Assembly (NCBI RefSeq): GCF_001905795.1
Contig: NZ_LIXJ01000014.1
Coordinates: forward strand, 62,001 to 126,000
Source: Streptomyces sp. CB01580
Lineage (GTDB): Bacteria; Actinomycetota; Actinomycetes; Streptomycetales; Streptomycetaceae
Direction of reading: 5' to 3'
Length of the DNA: 64,000 nt
Under the pieces are notes generated by a model. That model saw only the letters and a list, made by a program, of their open reading frames with translations, was not told the origin of the DNA and searched no databases. This document shows, piece after piece, positions 8,235 to 16,739 of the stretch (positions are counted from its first letter, which is position 1; each line of letters starts with the position of its first letter). Both the position numbers and the translations under genes were made by a program.

Positions 8235-9105
8235 TCAACGCAGCTGATCGACGTACGCGTCTGTACCGGGCACGGTCGGGATGAACGGCGCCACCAACTC
8301 CACCCGCGACAGCCACGTCGAGTCCGGTGAAGTGACCGTCCCAGCACTCCCGCGGGTCCTCCTGGAGGAACCACAGCAGGGTCAGCCGGGTGTCGACGCC
8401 CTCGACCTGTTTCACATAGGCCATGCGGTCGCCGGGCAGCGGGGTGGGGCGGAAGACGGTCACCATCGCCGCCGGTGAACCCGCCAGCCGCTCCGGCAGG
8501 TGTCGCGAGCGCAGCCATTCCAGCAACTCTGCCCGCCGCCCCGCCTCTTCCGCGTCGACCACCTGGAGGACCAGGCCCCGATAGGGGTGGTCGAGCGCAT
8601 GGAAGTCCCGCGGGCCCGCGGCACCGTCGCGGTAGACCGTCGCCTCGTGGTTCTGGAACGACGTGAAGACGTGCGTACGGTCGTGGTGGACCCGGCCGTC
8701 CCGGTTCAGCCGCTTGTTGATCGTGACGGTCCAGCGCATGTGGTCGTCGTAGCGCCCTTCCGTCACCCAGTACGTCGACAGGTAGCAGCCTGCGCCGACC
8801 GGTTCGGCCACGGCGGACTTCTCCGGGTAGCGCAGTTCCCTCAGTTCGCGGGTGGCCACCCAGCGGCGGCCCGCGAACATCCAGGGCATCGCCATGGCGC
8901 CCGCGTAGTAGTGGTCGTCCTCGTACCAGCGGTTGTACGCGTACTCGTGGCCCGGATGCGGTTCGACCAAGGTGATCAACGCATGACCGGGGCGGACTCC
9001 GTACGGTCCCGACGCGGCCGGTTCGGCGTAGATGTCGCCGCGCGTCCCGTCGTCCACGCCGTCATTGAAGCCATCGCCCGAGCCACCACTCATGCCATCG
9101 CTCAT
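8235..9105 (-). pseudogene. Frameshifted gene, dimeric alpha/beta-barrel-like protein of unknown function
   Basis: The ATG at 9105 has GGTGGAG 7 nt upstream. The frame encodes a coherent protein (HALITLVEPHPGHEYAYNRWYEDDHYYAGAM in segments up to WDGHFTGLD), reminiscent of EthD-like or stress-responsive dimeric ferredoxin-like barrels that accompany oxidoreductases. After about residue 263 this frame turns into nonsense that runs through two terminator hairpins into the DUF397 gene. The next frame, however, continues sensibly as LSRVELVAPFIPTVPG...QLR and stops at 8235-8237. One extra base near 8313-8314 (CC on the plus strand) explains this. It is divergent from the SDR at 9209 and shares its operator. 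Confidence 0.7.
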
Positions 9106-9164
9106 GCCGTCTCCACCTCGTTGTCCCTTCCATGTCCCTTCCGTACCCCGCTACGGCGATCTAC

Positions 9165-9181
9165 TCTGACGTTCCGTCAGA
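9165..9181. promoter_or_regulatory. Palindromic operator TCTGACG-N3-CGTCAGA, copy 1
   Basis: TCTGACGTTCCGTCAGA is a perfect 7-bp inverted repeat around TTC, centred about 36 nt before the SDR start and in the divergent promoter region. The spacing and symmetry suit a TetR-type repressor. Near-identical sites occur at 31779, 31841 and 33674. Confidence 0.7.
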
Positions 9182-9208
9182 TAATCCGCCAGAGCCGGGA
9201 GGCCGACG

Positions 9209-9991
9209 ATGCCGCTCACAGGGAAGACCGTCGTCGTGTCCGGAGTGGGTGCCGGGCTCGGACACCAGATCGCGGCGACGGTGGTACGGGACGGCGGCAA
9301 CGCGGTTCTCGGGGCGCGCACCGGCGCGAACCTCGCCAGGTCGGCCGCGGAGATCGACCCGGAGGGCCGCCGTACCGCCCACCGGGCCACCGACATCACG
9401 GACGAGGCGCAGTGCGAGGCGCTCGCCGGGCTCGCGCTGGAGCGGTTCGGGCGGCTCGACGCGGTGATCCACGTGGCGGCGCGCGACGACCACTTCGGCG
9501 GGGTCGAGGACGCCGACTTCGCCGCCTGGCGATCGGTGGTCGACGTCAATCTGCTCGGCACGCTGCGGATGACCCGCGCCTGCCTGCCCGGACTCAAGGA
9601 ACGCGGCGGCTCGGTGGTCCTCATCGGCACACAGTCGTCGGTGGCCGCCCCGACCCAGGTGCGGCAGGCAGCATACGCGGCCTCGAAGGGGGCGCTGACC
9701 TCGGCGATGTACTCCATGGCCCAGGAGTTCGGCCCGTACCGGATCCGGGTGAACACGGTGCTGCCGGGCTGGATGTGGGGCCCTCCGGTGCAGGCGTACG
9801 TACGGTTCACGGCGCACTCCGAGGGCGTGCCCGAGGACGAGGTCCTCGGCCGGCTCACCGGGCGCATGGCCCTGCCCGACCTCGCCACGGACGGCGACGT
9901 CGCCGAGGCCGCCGCATTCCTGGCCTCGAACCGGGCGCGGGCGATCACCGGGCAGTCGCTTCTGGTCAACGCGGGCGAGCTGATGCGGTAG
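9209..9991 (+). CDS. SDR family NAD(P)-dependent oxidoreductase
   Basis: A 260-residue classical short-chain dehydrogenase. The cofactor loop is GVGAGLG at 12-18, and the catalytic residues are Ser143 or Ser144 with Tyr156 and Lys160 (YAASK). The usual NNAG motif is replaced by HVAARDD, which is common in atypical SDRs. The C-terminus (DVAEAAAFLASNRARAITGQSLLVNAGE) is standard. The substrate is unknown. GGGAGG lies upstream of the ATG. Divergence from the frameshifted gene and the shared operator with the 31-33 kb cluster suggest a role in the same catabolic regulon. Confidence 0.93.
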   Translation: MPLTGKTVVVSGVGAGLGHQIAATVVRDGGNAVLGARTGANLARSAAEIDPEGRRTAHRATDITDEAQCEALAGLALERFGRLDAVIHVAARDDHFGGVEDADFAAWRSVVDVNLLGTLRMTRACLPGLKERGGSVVLIGTQSSVAAPTQVRQAAYAASKGALTSAMYSMAQEFGPYRIRVNTVLPGWMWGPPVQAYVRFTAHSEGVPEDEVLGRLTGRMALPDLATDGDVAEAAAFLASNRARAITGQSLLVNAGELMR

Positions 9992-10025
9992 CAGGTGGTG
10001 GGCAGCCGGCGGACGACGCCCGTGG

Positions 10026-10047
10026 CCGGTGGCCGGGCCGCCACCGG
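10026..10047. terminator. Hairpin between convergent SDR and ADP-ribosylglycohydrolase-like genes
   Basis: CCGGTGGC (10026-10033) pairs with GCCACCGG (10040-10047) around a 6-nt loop. A second nested structure follows, with GGATCC arms near 10047 and 10077. It lies between two convergent stops. Confidence 0.5.
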
Positions 10048-10132
10048 ATCCGCGGCACGTCACACGTGCGGTCGGCGGATCCGACGTACGGGCAACGGTT
10101 CACGCGCGGATGGCCGACCGGCCGCCGGAGGG

Positions 10133-11248
10133 TCAGAGGCGCGGGTAACGGTTCAGCCAACCGCGGGCGGCGGCGGAGGGGCTGTGCAGGGCGGGCCCCT
10201 GGGTCATCTCCATCGCGAAGTCGTCGGCCAGCTCCAGAACGGTGGGCCGCCCCTCCAGTTCCGCGAGCCAGGCGGGCGGCAGCGCGGTCTCACCGTGCAG
10301 CGCGCCGAGCAGTGCCCCGCACAGGGAGCCCGTGGCCGCGGAGGGGCCGCCGTGGTTGACGGCCAGCCGCAGGCCGTGCCGCATGTCCTCGCTGACCAGC
10401 GCGCAGTACACGGCGACGGCCAGCACGTCCTCCGCGGTGTCCGCGACGCCCAGCGACTCGATCAGAGCAGGGCCCGGTATGCCCTGGCGCACCGTGCCGA
10501 GGGCCCGTTTCAGCGCCTCGGTGACGGGTTCGTGCCCCTCGCGCTCCGCGAGCAGCGCCAGAGCTTGCTGGACGGAACCGTCCAGGGTCTCGCCCCGGGC
10601 CAGTCCGTGCATGATGACGGCGAGACCTCCCGCGGAGAGGAGGGCGGCCGGGTGGCCGTGGGTCTGGGCGGCGCATTCGACCGCCAACTGGAGGACGAGC
10701 TGGGACTCCCAGCCGACGAGCAGGCCGAACGGCGCGGAGCGGGTGAGGGCCGCCGAATCCCGCGCGGTGGGATTCTTGGGCTTGTCGAGCGTGCCCATGG
10801 TGGTGTCGCCCAGGCCGTTCAGACAGGTACGGGCGGGGGCGCGCCGCGCGTACAGCCACTCCTGCTGGGCGAGCCAGCCGTTGTCCTCGCGCCGCTCGTC
10901 GGGCCCCCAGTCGTGCTGGGTGGCCGCCCACCGCAGATGGGCCCGGTGCACATCGGTGGGCGGGTGCCAGGCACCCGTGTCGCGCCGCACCTGGGCGCGG
11001 ATCAGCCCGTCGACGGTGAACAGGCTGAGCTGGGTGACGGCGGTGACGGTACCGCGCCCGCCGTGCGCGGGCTCGAAGTCGGTGATGCCGTCGGCGCCGT
11101 GGGCGGCCCGGATCTCTTCAAGCGTGAGCCCGTGGACCCCGGCTCCCAGCGCGTCCCCGATGGCCCCGCCCAACAACGCGCCACGCACCCGGCTGCGGAA
11201 GTCCTGCTGCTCGGCACGGCCCCAGACAGCCGTGGTCCCTGTGCTCAC
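10133..11248 (-). CDS. ADP-ribosylglycohydrolase-fold protein, probably catalytically inactive
   Basis: A 371-residue protein of the DraG/ADP-ribosylglycohydrolase fold, whose active members remove ADP-ribose from proteins with a dinuclear magnesium centre. The fold markers are clear: VRGALLGGAIGDALGAGVHG at 21-40 and GSLCGALLGALHG near 308-320. However, the first metal motif, normally TDDT, reads TAVT (residues 69-72), and the second, normally GDSDSTG, reads GGPSAATG (about 300-307). Both sets of acidic ligands seem lost, so it may bind rather than hydrolyse. The GTG at 11248 has GGGGAGGGG upstream. It is the last gene on this strand after the 11.5-16.6 kb operon, 236 nt downstream of it. 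Confidence 0.85.
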   Translation of the reverse strand: MSTGTTAVWGRAEQQDFRSRVRGALLGGAIGDALGAGVHGLTLEEIRAAHGADGITDFEPAHGGRGTVTAVTQLSLFTVDGLIRAQVRRDTGAWHPPTDVHRAHLRWAATQHDWGPDERREDNGWLAQQEWLYARRAPARTCLNGLGDTTMGTLDKPKNPTARDSAALTRSAPFGLLVGWESQLVLQLAVECAAQTHGHPAALLSAGGLAVIMHGLARGETLDGSVQQALALLAEREGHEPVTEALKRALGTVRQGIPGPALIESLGVADTAEDVLAVAVYCALVSEDMRHGLRLAVNHGGPSAATGSLCGALLGALHGETALPPAWLAELEGRPTVLELADDFAMEMTQGPALHSPSAAARGWLNRYPRL

Positions 11249-11484
11249 CGCGCCCCTCCCCGTCGGGCAGCCCGCCTGTGACTGCGCAGCACTGTAATCG
11301 AACAGGAACGGCCGGCAGAGGGCGCCGATCTGGGTACGCGTGGGTATGTGGACGGACGTCCCGCAGGTCGTTTTTGACCGGCCGGACGGCTGACGAGCAC
11401 CGCGGGCAGGCCCTCGCCGGGAGCACCCGACGCACGTCCACAGGGTGCCGAACCACCGGGAAGGGCCGCTCGGCTCGGCCCCGT

Positions 11485-12306
11485 TCAGATCGCGGTGGAC
11501 TCCCAGAGGGCGATCAGTCTGCGTGCGACCGGGGGCGAGCCCGCTGCCAGGACCGGCGATCGCAGGGTGAAATCCCGGGCGTCCTCCCCCAGCACCACCC
11601 CGCCGCGTTCCCGCACGAGAGCGGTTCCCGCCGCCACGTCCCAGGGCTTCGGGCCGAGGCATACGCAGGCGTCGAGCCAGCCCTCGGCCACCGCCGCCAG
11701 GTCCAGGCTCATCGCGCCCTGCAGCCTGACGCGGTAGGCGTCGGTGTACAGGCGGCCTATGAGCCGCGCCGTTCGGGGATTCCTGCGTCCCGCCCCCGTC
11801 AGACCGACGACCGCCCGGGAGAGGGTCCGGACGCGGTCGGACATGGCCGGAAGCGTTGCGTCCGCCTCTCCGGTGCTCCACCGTCGTCCGAGGCGCGGTG
11901 CGTGGATCACTCCCAGCACAGGGGTACCCGCCGTCACGTATGCGAGCGAGAGGGCGTAGCCCGGCGCACCACGGGTGAAGTTCATCGTGCCGTCGATGGG
12001 GTCCAGCAGCCAGCAGGTCGAGGGCGGTGGTTCCGGATGGGCCGACTCCTCACCGACCACCGGGATCTCCGGGGTGCAGTCCTCGAGAACCCGCGTGATC
12101 CGGCGCTCGACCTCGATGTCGGCCGCTGTGACCTCCTCCCCGGAGGGCTTGAGCCGAGCGCGTGTCCACGGTTCGCGCGTCCCGTCCCCCATGAGCCAGT
12201 GGACTCCCGCGTCCACCGCCTCCTGGGCGACGCGTCGCATGTCCTGCCACTGGTCGTGGCGCCCGCCCTGCCGTCGGCCCCGGCTCTCGTCGGGCCGCTG
12301 ATTCAC
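11485..12306 (-). CDS. Inositol monophosphatase family phosphatase
   Basis: A 273-residue magnesium-dependent phosphatase of the IMPase/CysQ/FBPase superfamily. Visible motifs are GEES (about 85-88), DPIDGTMNF (102-110) and PWDVAAG near 220, the full set of metal-binding residues. Members act on inositol phosphates, PAP/nucleotide phosphates or sugar bisphosphates. The GTG at 12306 overlaps the upstream stop as GTGA, pointing to translational coupling; an ATG at 12240 with a GGCAGGAC before it is an alternative. It is the last of four genes overlapping by 4 nt each. In this company (kinase, 2H phosphoesterase) a nucleotide or sugar-phosphate substrate is likely, which is inference. Confidence 0.9.
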   Translation of the reverse strand: MNQRPDESRGRRQGGRHDQWQDMRRVAQEAVDAGVHWLMGDGTREPWTRARLKPSGEEVTAADIEVERRITRVLEDCTPEIPVVGEESAHPEPPPSTCWLLDPIDGTMNFTRGAPGYALSLAYVTAGTPVLGVIHAPRLGRRWSTGEADATLPAMSDRVRTLSRAVVGLTGAGRRNPRTARLIGRLYTDAYRVRLQGAMSLDLAAVAEGWLDACVCLGPKPWDVAAGTALVRERGGVVLGEDARDFTLRSPVLAAGSPPVARRLIALWESTAI

Positions 12307-12929
12307 TCGTTGGCCAGCGGAAGTTCGGCCACCTTCTCCGCGTGGGCTCCATGTTCGCCCATCACGTAGAAGCTGAGCCGGTCGAAGGTCCACTCGACGG
12401 GGACACGAGTGCGCTCGGGCGCCGTCCGGACGAGTTCGAGAGCGGCTTCCTCGTCGGTGCGGCCGAGGGTGATGTGAGGTGCGTAGGCGTCGCCGGTGTA
12501 GCGGTACCCGTACCGCACGAAGCTCGCGCGCTCGCTGTCCGTGAACCGCGATGTGTCCTTCGTGGTGTCGAACGCCTCCCGGTCGAGGTGGGGCGCGAGG
12601 CGGTCGAGGACCGCCTCCTGGAGCTGCCGCAGCAGCGTCGGCCTCTCGACCGACACGAACAGCCAGCCCGTCGGCTGGTGGACGACGCCGACGGACGCGA
12701 GCGACAGTTCCTTCGGCAATGCCACCGAGGCACTGATCCGGGCGAGCTCGCGTTCGGGGTCGAGCGTGTCGGTGAACGGCCCCTGGAACACGGTCAGATG
12801 GGGCAGGTTGCCGTCCTCGCTCAGCGGAGGACGCAGCGGCCGGTCACCGCCCAGGCTCTGCTGCAGCAGGATCGCCGAGCGTGTGTGGTCCGCACGCGGA
12901 AGCAGTGCGACGCCAAGCCACCTGGTCAT
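12303..12929 (-). CDS. 2H phosphoesterase (2'-5' RNA ligase family)
   Basis: A 208-residue protein with the two HxT signature motifs of the 2H superfamily: PHLTVFQGPF in the first half and PHITLGRT in the second. 2H enzymes open or form 2',3'-cyclic phosphates or 2'-5' linkages in RNA and nucleotides (ThpR/LigT, CPDases, AKAP18-like). The ATG at 12929 has AGGAG 8 nt upstream and overlaps the PfkB stop as ATGA, while its own stop overlaps the phosphatase start. No signal peptide, so cytosolic. The exact substrate cannot be read from sequence. Confidence 0.87.
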   Translation of the reverse strand: MTRWLGVALLPRADHTRSAILLQQSLGGDRPLRPPLSEDGNLPHLTVFQGPFTDTLDPERELARISASVALPKELSLASVGVVHQPTGWLFVSVERPTLLRQLQEAVLDRLAPHLDREAFDTTKDTSRFTDSERASFVRYGYRYTGDAYAPHITLGRTDEEAALELVRTAPERTRVPVEWTFDRLSFYVMGEHGAHAEKVAELPLANE

Positions 12930-13819
12930 GGATGAGCTCCTATCTTCGTGATCACATGCAATGCCGCGGTCAGCCCTCTGCGCAAGCAGGCCGACGGCGG
13001 CTCGCCGAGCAGCCATCCGGCGACGACCCCCGCGTCGAAGGCGTCACCGCCCCCGGTCCGGTCGACCGGATCGACGGCCCGCGTCGGTTCATGGACGACT
13101 TCGCCAGACGGTCCCGCCCACAACGCACCGTCCGCCCCGAGCGTCAGGATCACATTTCCCGACAGCTGCCGCGCATACCGCCGCGCGGTGGCGGCCGCAT
13201 CGTCCGGATCGGCCCCGGGCAGGCGCGCCGCCTCGTCGACGTTCATCAGGTTGAGCCCCGGCCCCGCGGCAAGCCCGCTCATGTCCCGGCCGTTCCATTC
13301 GATCGAGACGGAACGGCCGTACCGGCGGGCGAGGCCGACGACCCGGGCGAGCGGCGCCGTGGGCTCCCCCACGAAGTGCACATGGTCCACGTCCCGCACG
13401 TCGGCCTCCGCGACGGCGTCGAACGCCGCATCGCGATCGGCACCCGGGAACGTCATCATGCGCTTGCCGGTGCCGGAGGAGAGCACGATCGCCATGCTGG
13501 TGCGCGTGGCCGCGTCGACCCGGACCAGCGATGTGTCCACACCTCCGGCGCCCAGGTCGTCCAGGCACAGCCTGCCCAGCGCGTCGTCCCCGACCGCCGA
13601 CACGAGCCGTACGTCGCAGCCCTGCCGGGCCAGCCCCAGCGCCGTGTTGGCCGCCGACCCACCGGGCAGGGCCGTGTAAGCGTTGCCCCGGACCTTCTCG
13701 TGCTCCTCCGGGAACCGCTCCGCCCGCACGATGACGTCGAAGTTGGTTCCGCCCAGGACCAGGACCTTCCCGGACCCGGGGACCGGGCCGGGTCGCGTGG
13801 CTGTGACGACGCCGCTCAC
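12926..13819 (-). CDS. PfkB-family carbohydrate/nucleoside kinase
   Basis: A 297-residue ribokinase-like kinase. Seen are the N-terminal GGTNFDVIVRAERFPEE, the sugar-contacting GGSAAN at 53-58, and the C-terminal signature DRTGGGDAFDAG with the catalytic base Asp near 259. Family members phosphorylate ribose, fructose-6-phosphate, adenosine or similar hydroxyls using ATP. The GTG at 13819 overlaps the preceding stop as GTGA and has GGGGGA just upstream, so it is co-translated with the DUF4145-like gene. The specificity is unknown. The coupling to a 2H phosphoesterase and an IMPase suggests salvage of a nucleoside or sugar phosphate. Confidence 0.92.
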   Translation of the reverse strand: MSGVVTATRPGPVPGSGKVLVLGGTNFDVIVRAERFPEEHEKVRGNAYTALPGGSAANTALGLARQGCDVRLVSAVGDDALGRLCLDDLGAGGVDTSLVRVDAATRTSMAIVLSSGTGKRMMTFPGADRDAAFDAVAEADVRDVDHVHFVGEPTAPLARVVGLARRYGRSVSIEWNGRDMSGLAAGPGLNLMNVDEAARLPGADPDDAAATARRYARQLSGNVILTLGADGALWAGPSGEVVHEPTRAVDPVDRTGGGDAFDAGVVAGWLLGEPPSACLRRGLTAALHVITKIGAHP

Positions 13820-15174
13820 GGATCCCCCAGCCGGTAGCTCTCGAACAGGACATGGCGCACCAGCCGTTCACGGCTGACCTGGCTGCTCTGCAGCGGGAAC
13901 GAGGCGTGCGCAATCAGATCGTCGACGACGGACTCGAACCGGGTCTGGTCCGAGCCCATGTCGTGGAACCGGCGCATCAGTTGCCGGTACAGGTCGCTCG
14001 GCCTGGTGTCGAGCGCCGAGAGCCAGGCCCGGTTGGCGACGAGGACATTGGCCGCGGCGGACCGTAATCGTGCCTGCGTGGCCGCCGGCAGCATGTCGGA
14101 GTTGAGCAGCTCGAAGTAGTCGTCCTCGTCACGAGCGTGCATCCGCAGGTTCTGCCCGCCGACGGCCAGCACGTCCCGGTTCAGGTGGAAGAGTTCGAGC
14201 CCGAGGTGATGCGGTACGTCGAGAACGCGTACGCCCATGTCCCGGAGCCCGTCCTCGTCGGTGGAGAAGGCCGACAGCACGTTGGCGAACATGTCGCTGT
14301 GCCTCGGTACGGCGATCTCCGCACCGGCCGGATCCGCCAGGAACTCCTCGGCCGTCGTCCGGCCCCAGCGGCCGCCGCGCGCGGCCAGGAGGTAGAAGTT
14401 CCGGCCGCCCATCGAGTGCCCGAGACGACCGACGGACACCACCTGTGACTGGACTTCCTTCTCGTCCTCGGTCATCTTCAGCAGCCGCTGCTCGTTGTAG
14501 ATGGCGAGGTCCAGCCGCCCTTGTGCGACATCCCGAACCAACTGGTCCGACCAGGGCAGCTGTATGTACGCCACCCGGTGGTTGTACCTGGCCATGACCT
14601 CCTCGAAGCCACAGCCCAGCAGCAGTGCCTTCACGACGATCAGGGTGGAGTCGGCCAGCCGCGTGGCCCCGGCCGCGCGTTGCATGGCGGCCAGCGCCTC
14701 GCGTCCCTCGTTCTCCGCGAACGACGACGCGGTCCGCCCGTACCAGGCAGCAAGCTGTGTGAGCGCCGTGAGACAGGGCTGTACGTCCTCCGCAGAGATC
14801 TCCTCGCCCGACGGCTCGAGGGCGTGGCTGCCGTAGTTGCCGTAGTTCTGAATGGTCCGGACGGCCAGCACCACCTTCCGGGGCAGGAGCCCCTTGGTGG
14901 TGAGCACGGTGAGCAGGGATTCGAGCGTCGGCTTCGAGCCGACGGCCTCCTGCATGGCAATGTCCAAGAGAATCGACTCCGCTGCTCGTCGTGCCGTGCT
15001 GAGGAACACCTCCGGATCCGATTCGGCGTACCTCAGCGCCTTTCTGTAAAGCCGGAACGACTCGCCCTCGTTGACCGTCACGTCGACCGTGTCCTGTTCG
15101 GCAGTTGGTGTCTGGATGGTGACAACCCATGTTTTTCTTATGCAAGTTGATCTGCGGCGGGGTCGCGGCGCCAC
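13816..15174 (-). CDS. DUF4145-like domain fused to a type 2 solute-binding-like domain
   Basis: A 452-residue protein without signal peptide or membrane helix. Residues about 35-150 resemble DUF4145 (ARRAAESILLDIAMQEAV, then the NYGNYGSHA motif). Residues about 165-440 resemble a cytosolic NMT1/THI5- or SsuA-like binding domain (VAYIQLPWSDQLVRDVAQGR, LDLAIYNEQRLL, RWGRTTAEEFLAD). DUF4145 occurs in several anti-phage and restriction-linked proteins. Here it probably senses a small ligand and controls the downstream kinase, phosphoesterase and phosphatase. The first in-frame start is a GTG at 15174 with a weak ribosome site; a GTG at 15078 is also possible, and the A-rich codons between them could be a promoter rather than coding sequence. 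Confidence 0.75.
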   Translation of the reverse strand: MAPRPRRRSTCIRKTWVVTIQTPTAEQDTVDVTVNEGESFRLYRKALRYAESDPEVFLSTARRAAESILLDIAMQEAVGSKPTLESLLTVLTTKGLLPRKVVLAVRTIQNYGNYGSHALEPSGEEISAEDVQPCLTALTQLAAWYGRTASSFAENEGREALAAMQRAAGATRLADSTLIVVKALLLGCGFEEVMARYNHRVAYIQLPWSDQLVRDVAQGRLDLAIYNEQRLLKMTEDEKEVQSQVVSVGRLGHSMGGRNFYLLAARGGRWGRTTAEEFLADPAGAEIAVPRHSDMFANVLSAFSTDEDGLRDMGVRVLDVPHHLGLELFHLNRDVLAVGGQNLRMHARDEDDYFELLNSDMLPAATQARLRSAAANVLVANRAWLSALDTRPSDLYRQLMRRFHDMGSDQTRFESVVDDLIAHASFPLQSSQVSRERLVRHVLFESYRLGDP

Positions 15175-15255
15175 TCATTTGCCTGTGTCACGCATGTGCC
15201 GTCCCGCTTGGTTGCCGTGTCGGTCGGCCGCTCGGTCGATCGGCTCGGCCGCCCG

Positions 15256-16572
15256 TCATTCGTCAGGGTCGGGACCACCGCGCAATGAAGCGAGCACGAG
15301 CCGCCCGTACCGGGTGGTGAAGGCGGCCGCGGTCGCGACGAGGGTGGCACCGAGCGCGATCAGCAGATGAACGGGATCCTCGTCGCCGAGCACCTGCAGA
15401 ATGCTGAGCGCGGTTCCGAGCGGCAGACCGAGGATGGCGAGCACCCCGAGCGCACCGGCGATCTGCTGTCCGTCCTGCGTCTGGACGATCCTGGAGTAGT
15501 CGGCGGCCTCCGCGAGTATGTCGGTGAACCGGGCGGGCAGCCGGTACTGCTCGTGGTAGGCGAGGAGCAGCGCGTTGGCCGGGCCGTGGGCGGTGAGGTG
15601 CTGGCGCCAGTAGGTGCTGCGGAAGCTCGCGATGTCCCGTTCCAGACCGGTCAGGCGGCGGGCGAGGTCGGGGCCGTCGAAGACTTCCGACAGCCCGTCC
15701 GTCAGTTCGTCGATGTGGTCCCGTTGAGCGATGCCGAGAAGCAGGGCGTCGAGGTAGACGGAACGGGCGTGGAGCGCCGCGAAGTCGTAGAAGTCGCCCT
15801 CACCGCCGTCCGGCCGGTGCCCGAGGAACGCCGTGCCGTGCCGCAGGACGAGGGCGCTCCAGTCCGCCGAGATCCGCACCGCGTGCTCGGTCTGGGCCGG
15901 CAACTGCTCGGGGGCGATGGGGAAGTCCGTCTTGTCGGAACGGGAGGCCAGGGCCCACAGCCATCGGTCGGCCGTCGGCGGAAGCTCTCCCCCGCGGCGC
16001 AGCACCGGGGCGTCGCCGCCGCCCGGGCTCAGGAATGCCACGGTGTAGGGGTGGGCCACGGCAAAGGGGGCACCCGTGTCCGCGGGCGACGCGATGCCGT
16101 CGAGGAGGACATCCGGGGCAAGGGGGCCGCTGAGCGGATCGGATCCGGCGCCGGGCCGGTGTCCAAGTGCCCGCAGCACGTCCAGCAGCGCCGCGGACCT
16201 CACGGTGAAGTGCAGAACGGCCAGGGCGTGCCGCGGCCGGGCGGCGGTCGGTGTGCGCAGGATCTCCATGCCGTGCAAGCGCATGACCCCGTGCACGATG
16301 TCGGTGAAGAGGTGCCAACGGCGCGGGCGTTCGGCCGATCCGTACAGTGCGCGCCCCGCGGCATGGGTGAAGTACGCCTGCCGCGAGGCCGTATCCGTAC
16401 GGTAGTTGCCGGCCTCGAAGGGAATCGGGCCCTCGACCCACTCCCGCGGATCGACCGGAAGCCGTACCGGAATGATCAAGGAGACCGACTGCCGTACACC
16501 CACCAGGGATCCGGCCCCTGCGGTCATCGTCGCCCCGGTCGGACAGGGCAACGCCTGTTCCACGTATCGCAC
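15256..16572 (-). CDS. Protein with CorA-like C-terminal membrane hairpin
   Basis: A 438-residue protein: about 365 cytosolic residues, then two closely spaced membrane helices (about 371-392 and 401-419) and a short basic tail. The region before the helices (long alpha-helical RLPARFTDILAEAADYSRIVQ) and the helix pair look like the C-terminus of CorA/ZntB-type channels, but I do not see the GMN pore motif at the end of the first helix. I do not recognise the N-terminal domain. The start is uncertain: GTG 16572, or ATG 16527 with GGGGCG upstream. It precedes the DUF4145-like gene on the same strand with an 81-nt gap, so it may be part of that operon. Confidence 0.65.
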   Translation of the reverse strand: MRYVEQALPCPTGATMTAGAGSLVGVRQSVSLIIPVRLPVDPREWVEGPIPFEAGNYRTDTASRQAYFTHAAGRALYGSAERPRRWHLFTDIVHGVMRLHGMEILRTPTAARPRHALAVLHFTVRSAALLDVLRALGHRPGAGSDPLSGPLAPDVLLDGIASPADTGAPFAVAHPYTVAFLSPGGGDAPVLRRGGELPPTADRWLWALASRSDKTDFPIAPEQLPAQTEHAVRISADWSALVLRHGTAFLGHRPDGGEGDFYDFAALHARSVYLDALLLGIAQRDHIDELTDGLSEVFDGPDLARRLTGLERDIASFRSTYWRQHLTAHGPANALLLAYHEQYRLPARFTDILAEAADYSRIVQTQDGQQIAGALGVLAILGLPLGTALSILQVLGDEDPVHLLIALGATLVATAAAFTTRYGRLVLASLRGGPDPDE

Positions 16573-16739
16573 TTCCGGTGTAAGTGCACCGCCACCCCCG
16601 TACTGAGCGCTGCCATAGGACGCCGCGCAAGACTACCCGGATCGTCGGCCGGCCAGGAAGCCTCCGCCCATCGGCCGGGCCGCGTTCGCGGGATGCGCCG
16701 CCAGGCGTCGAGGTACGTGCGCAGGTACGGATCGGCTCA

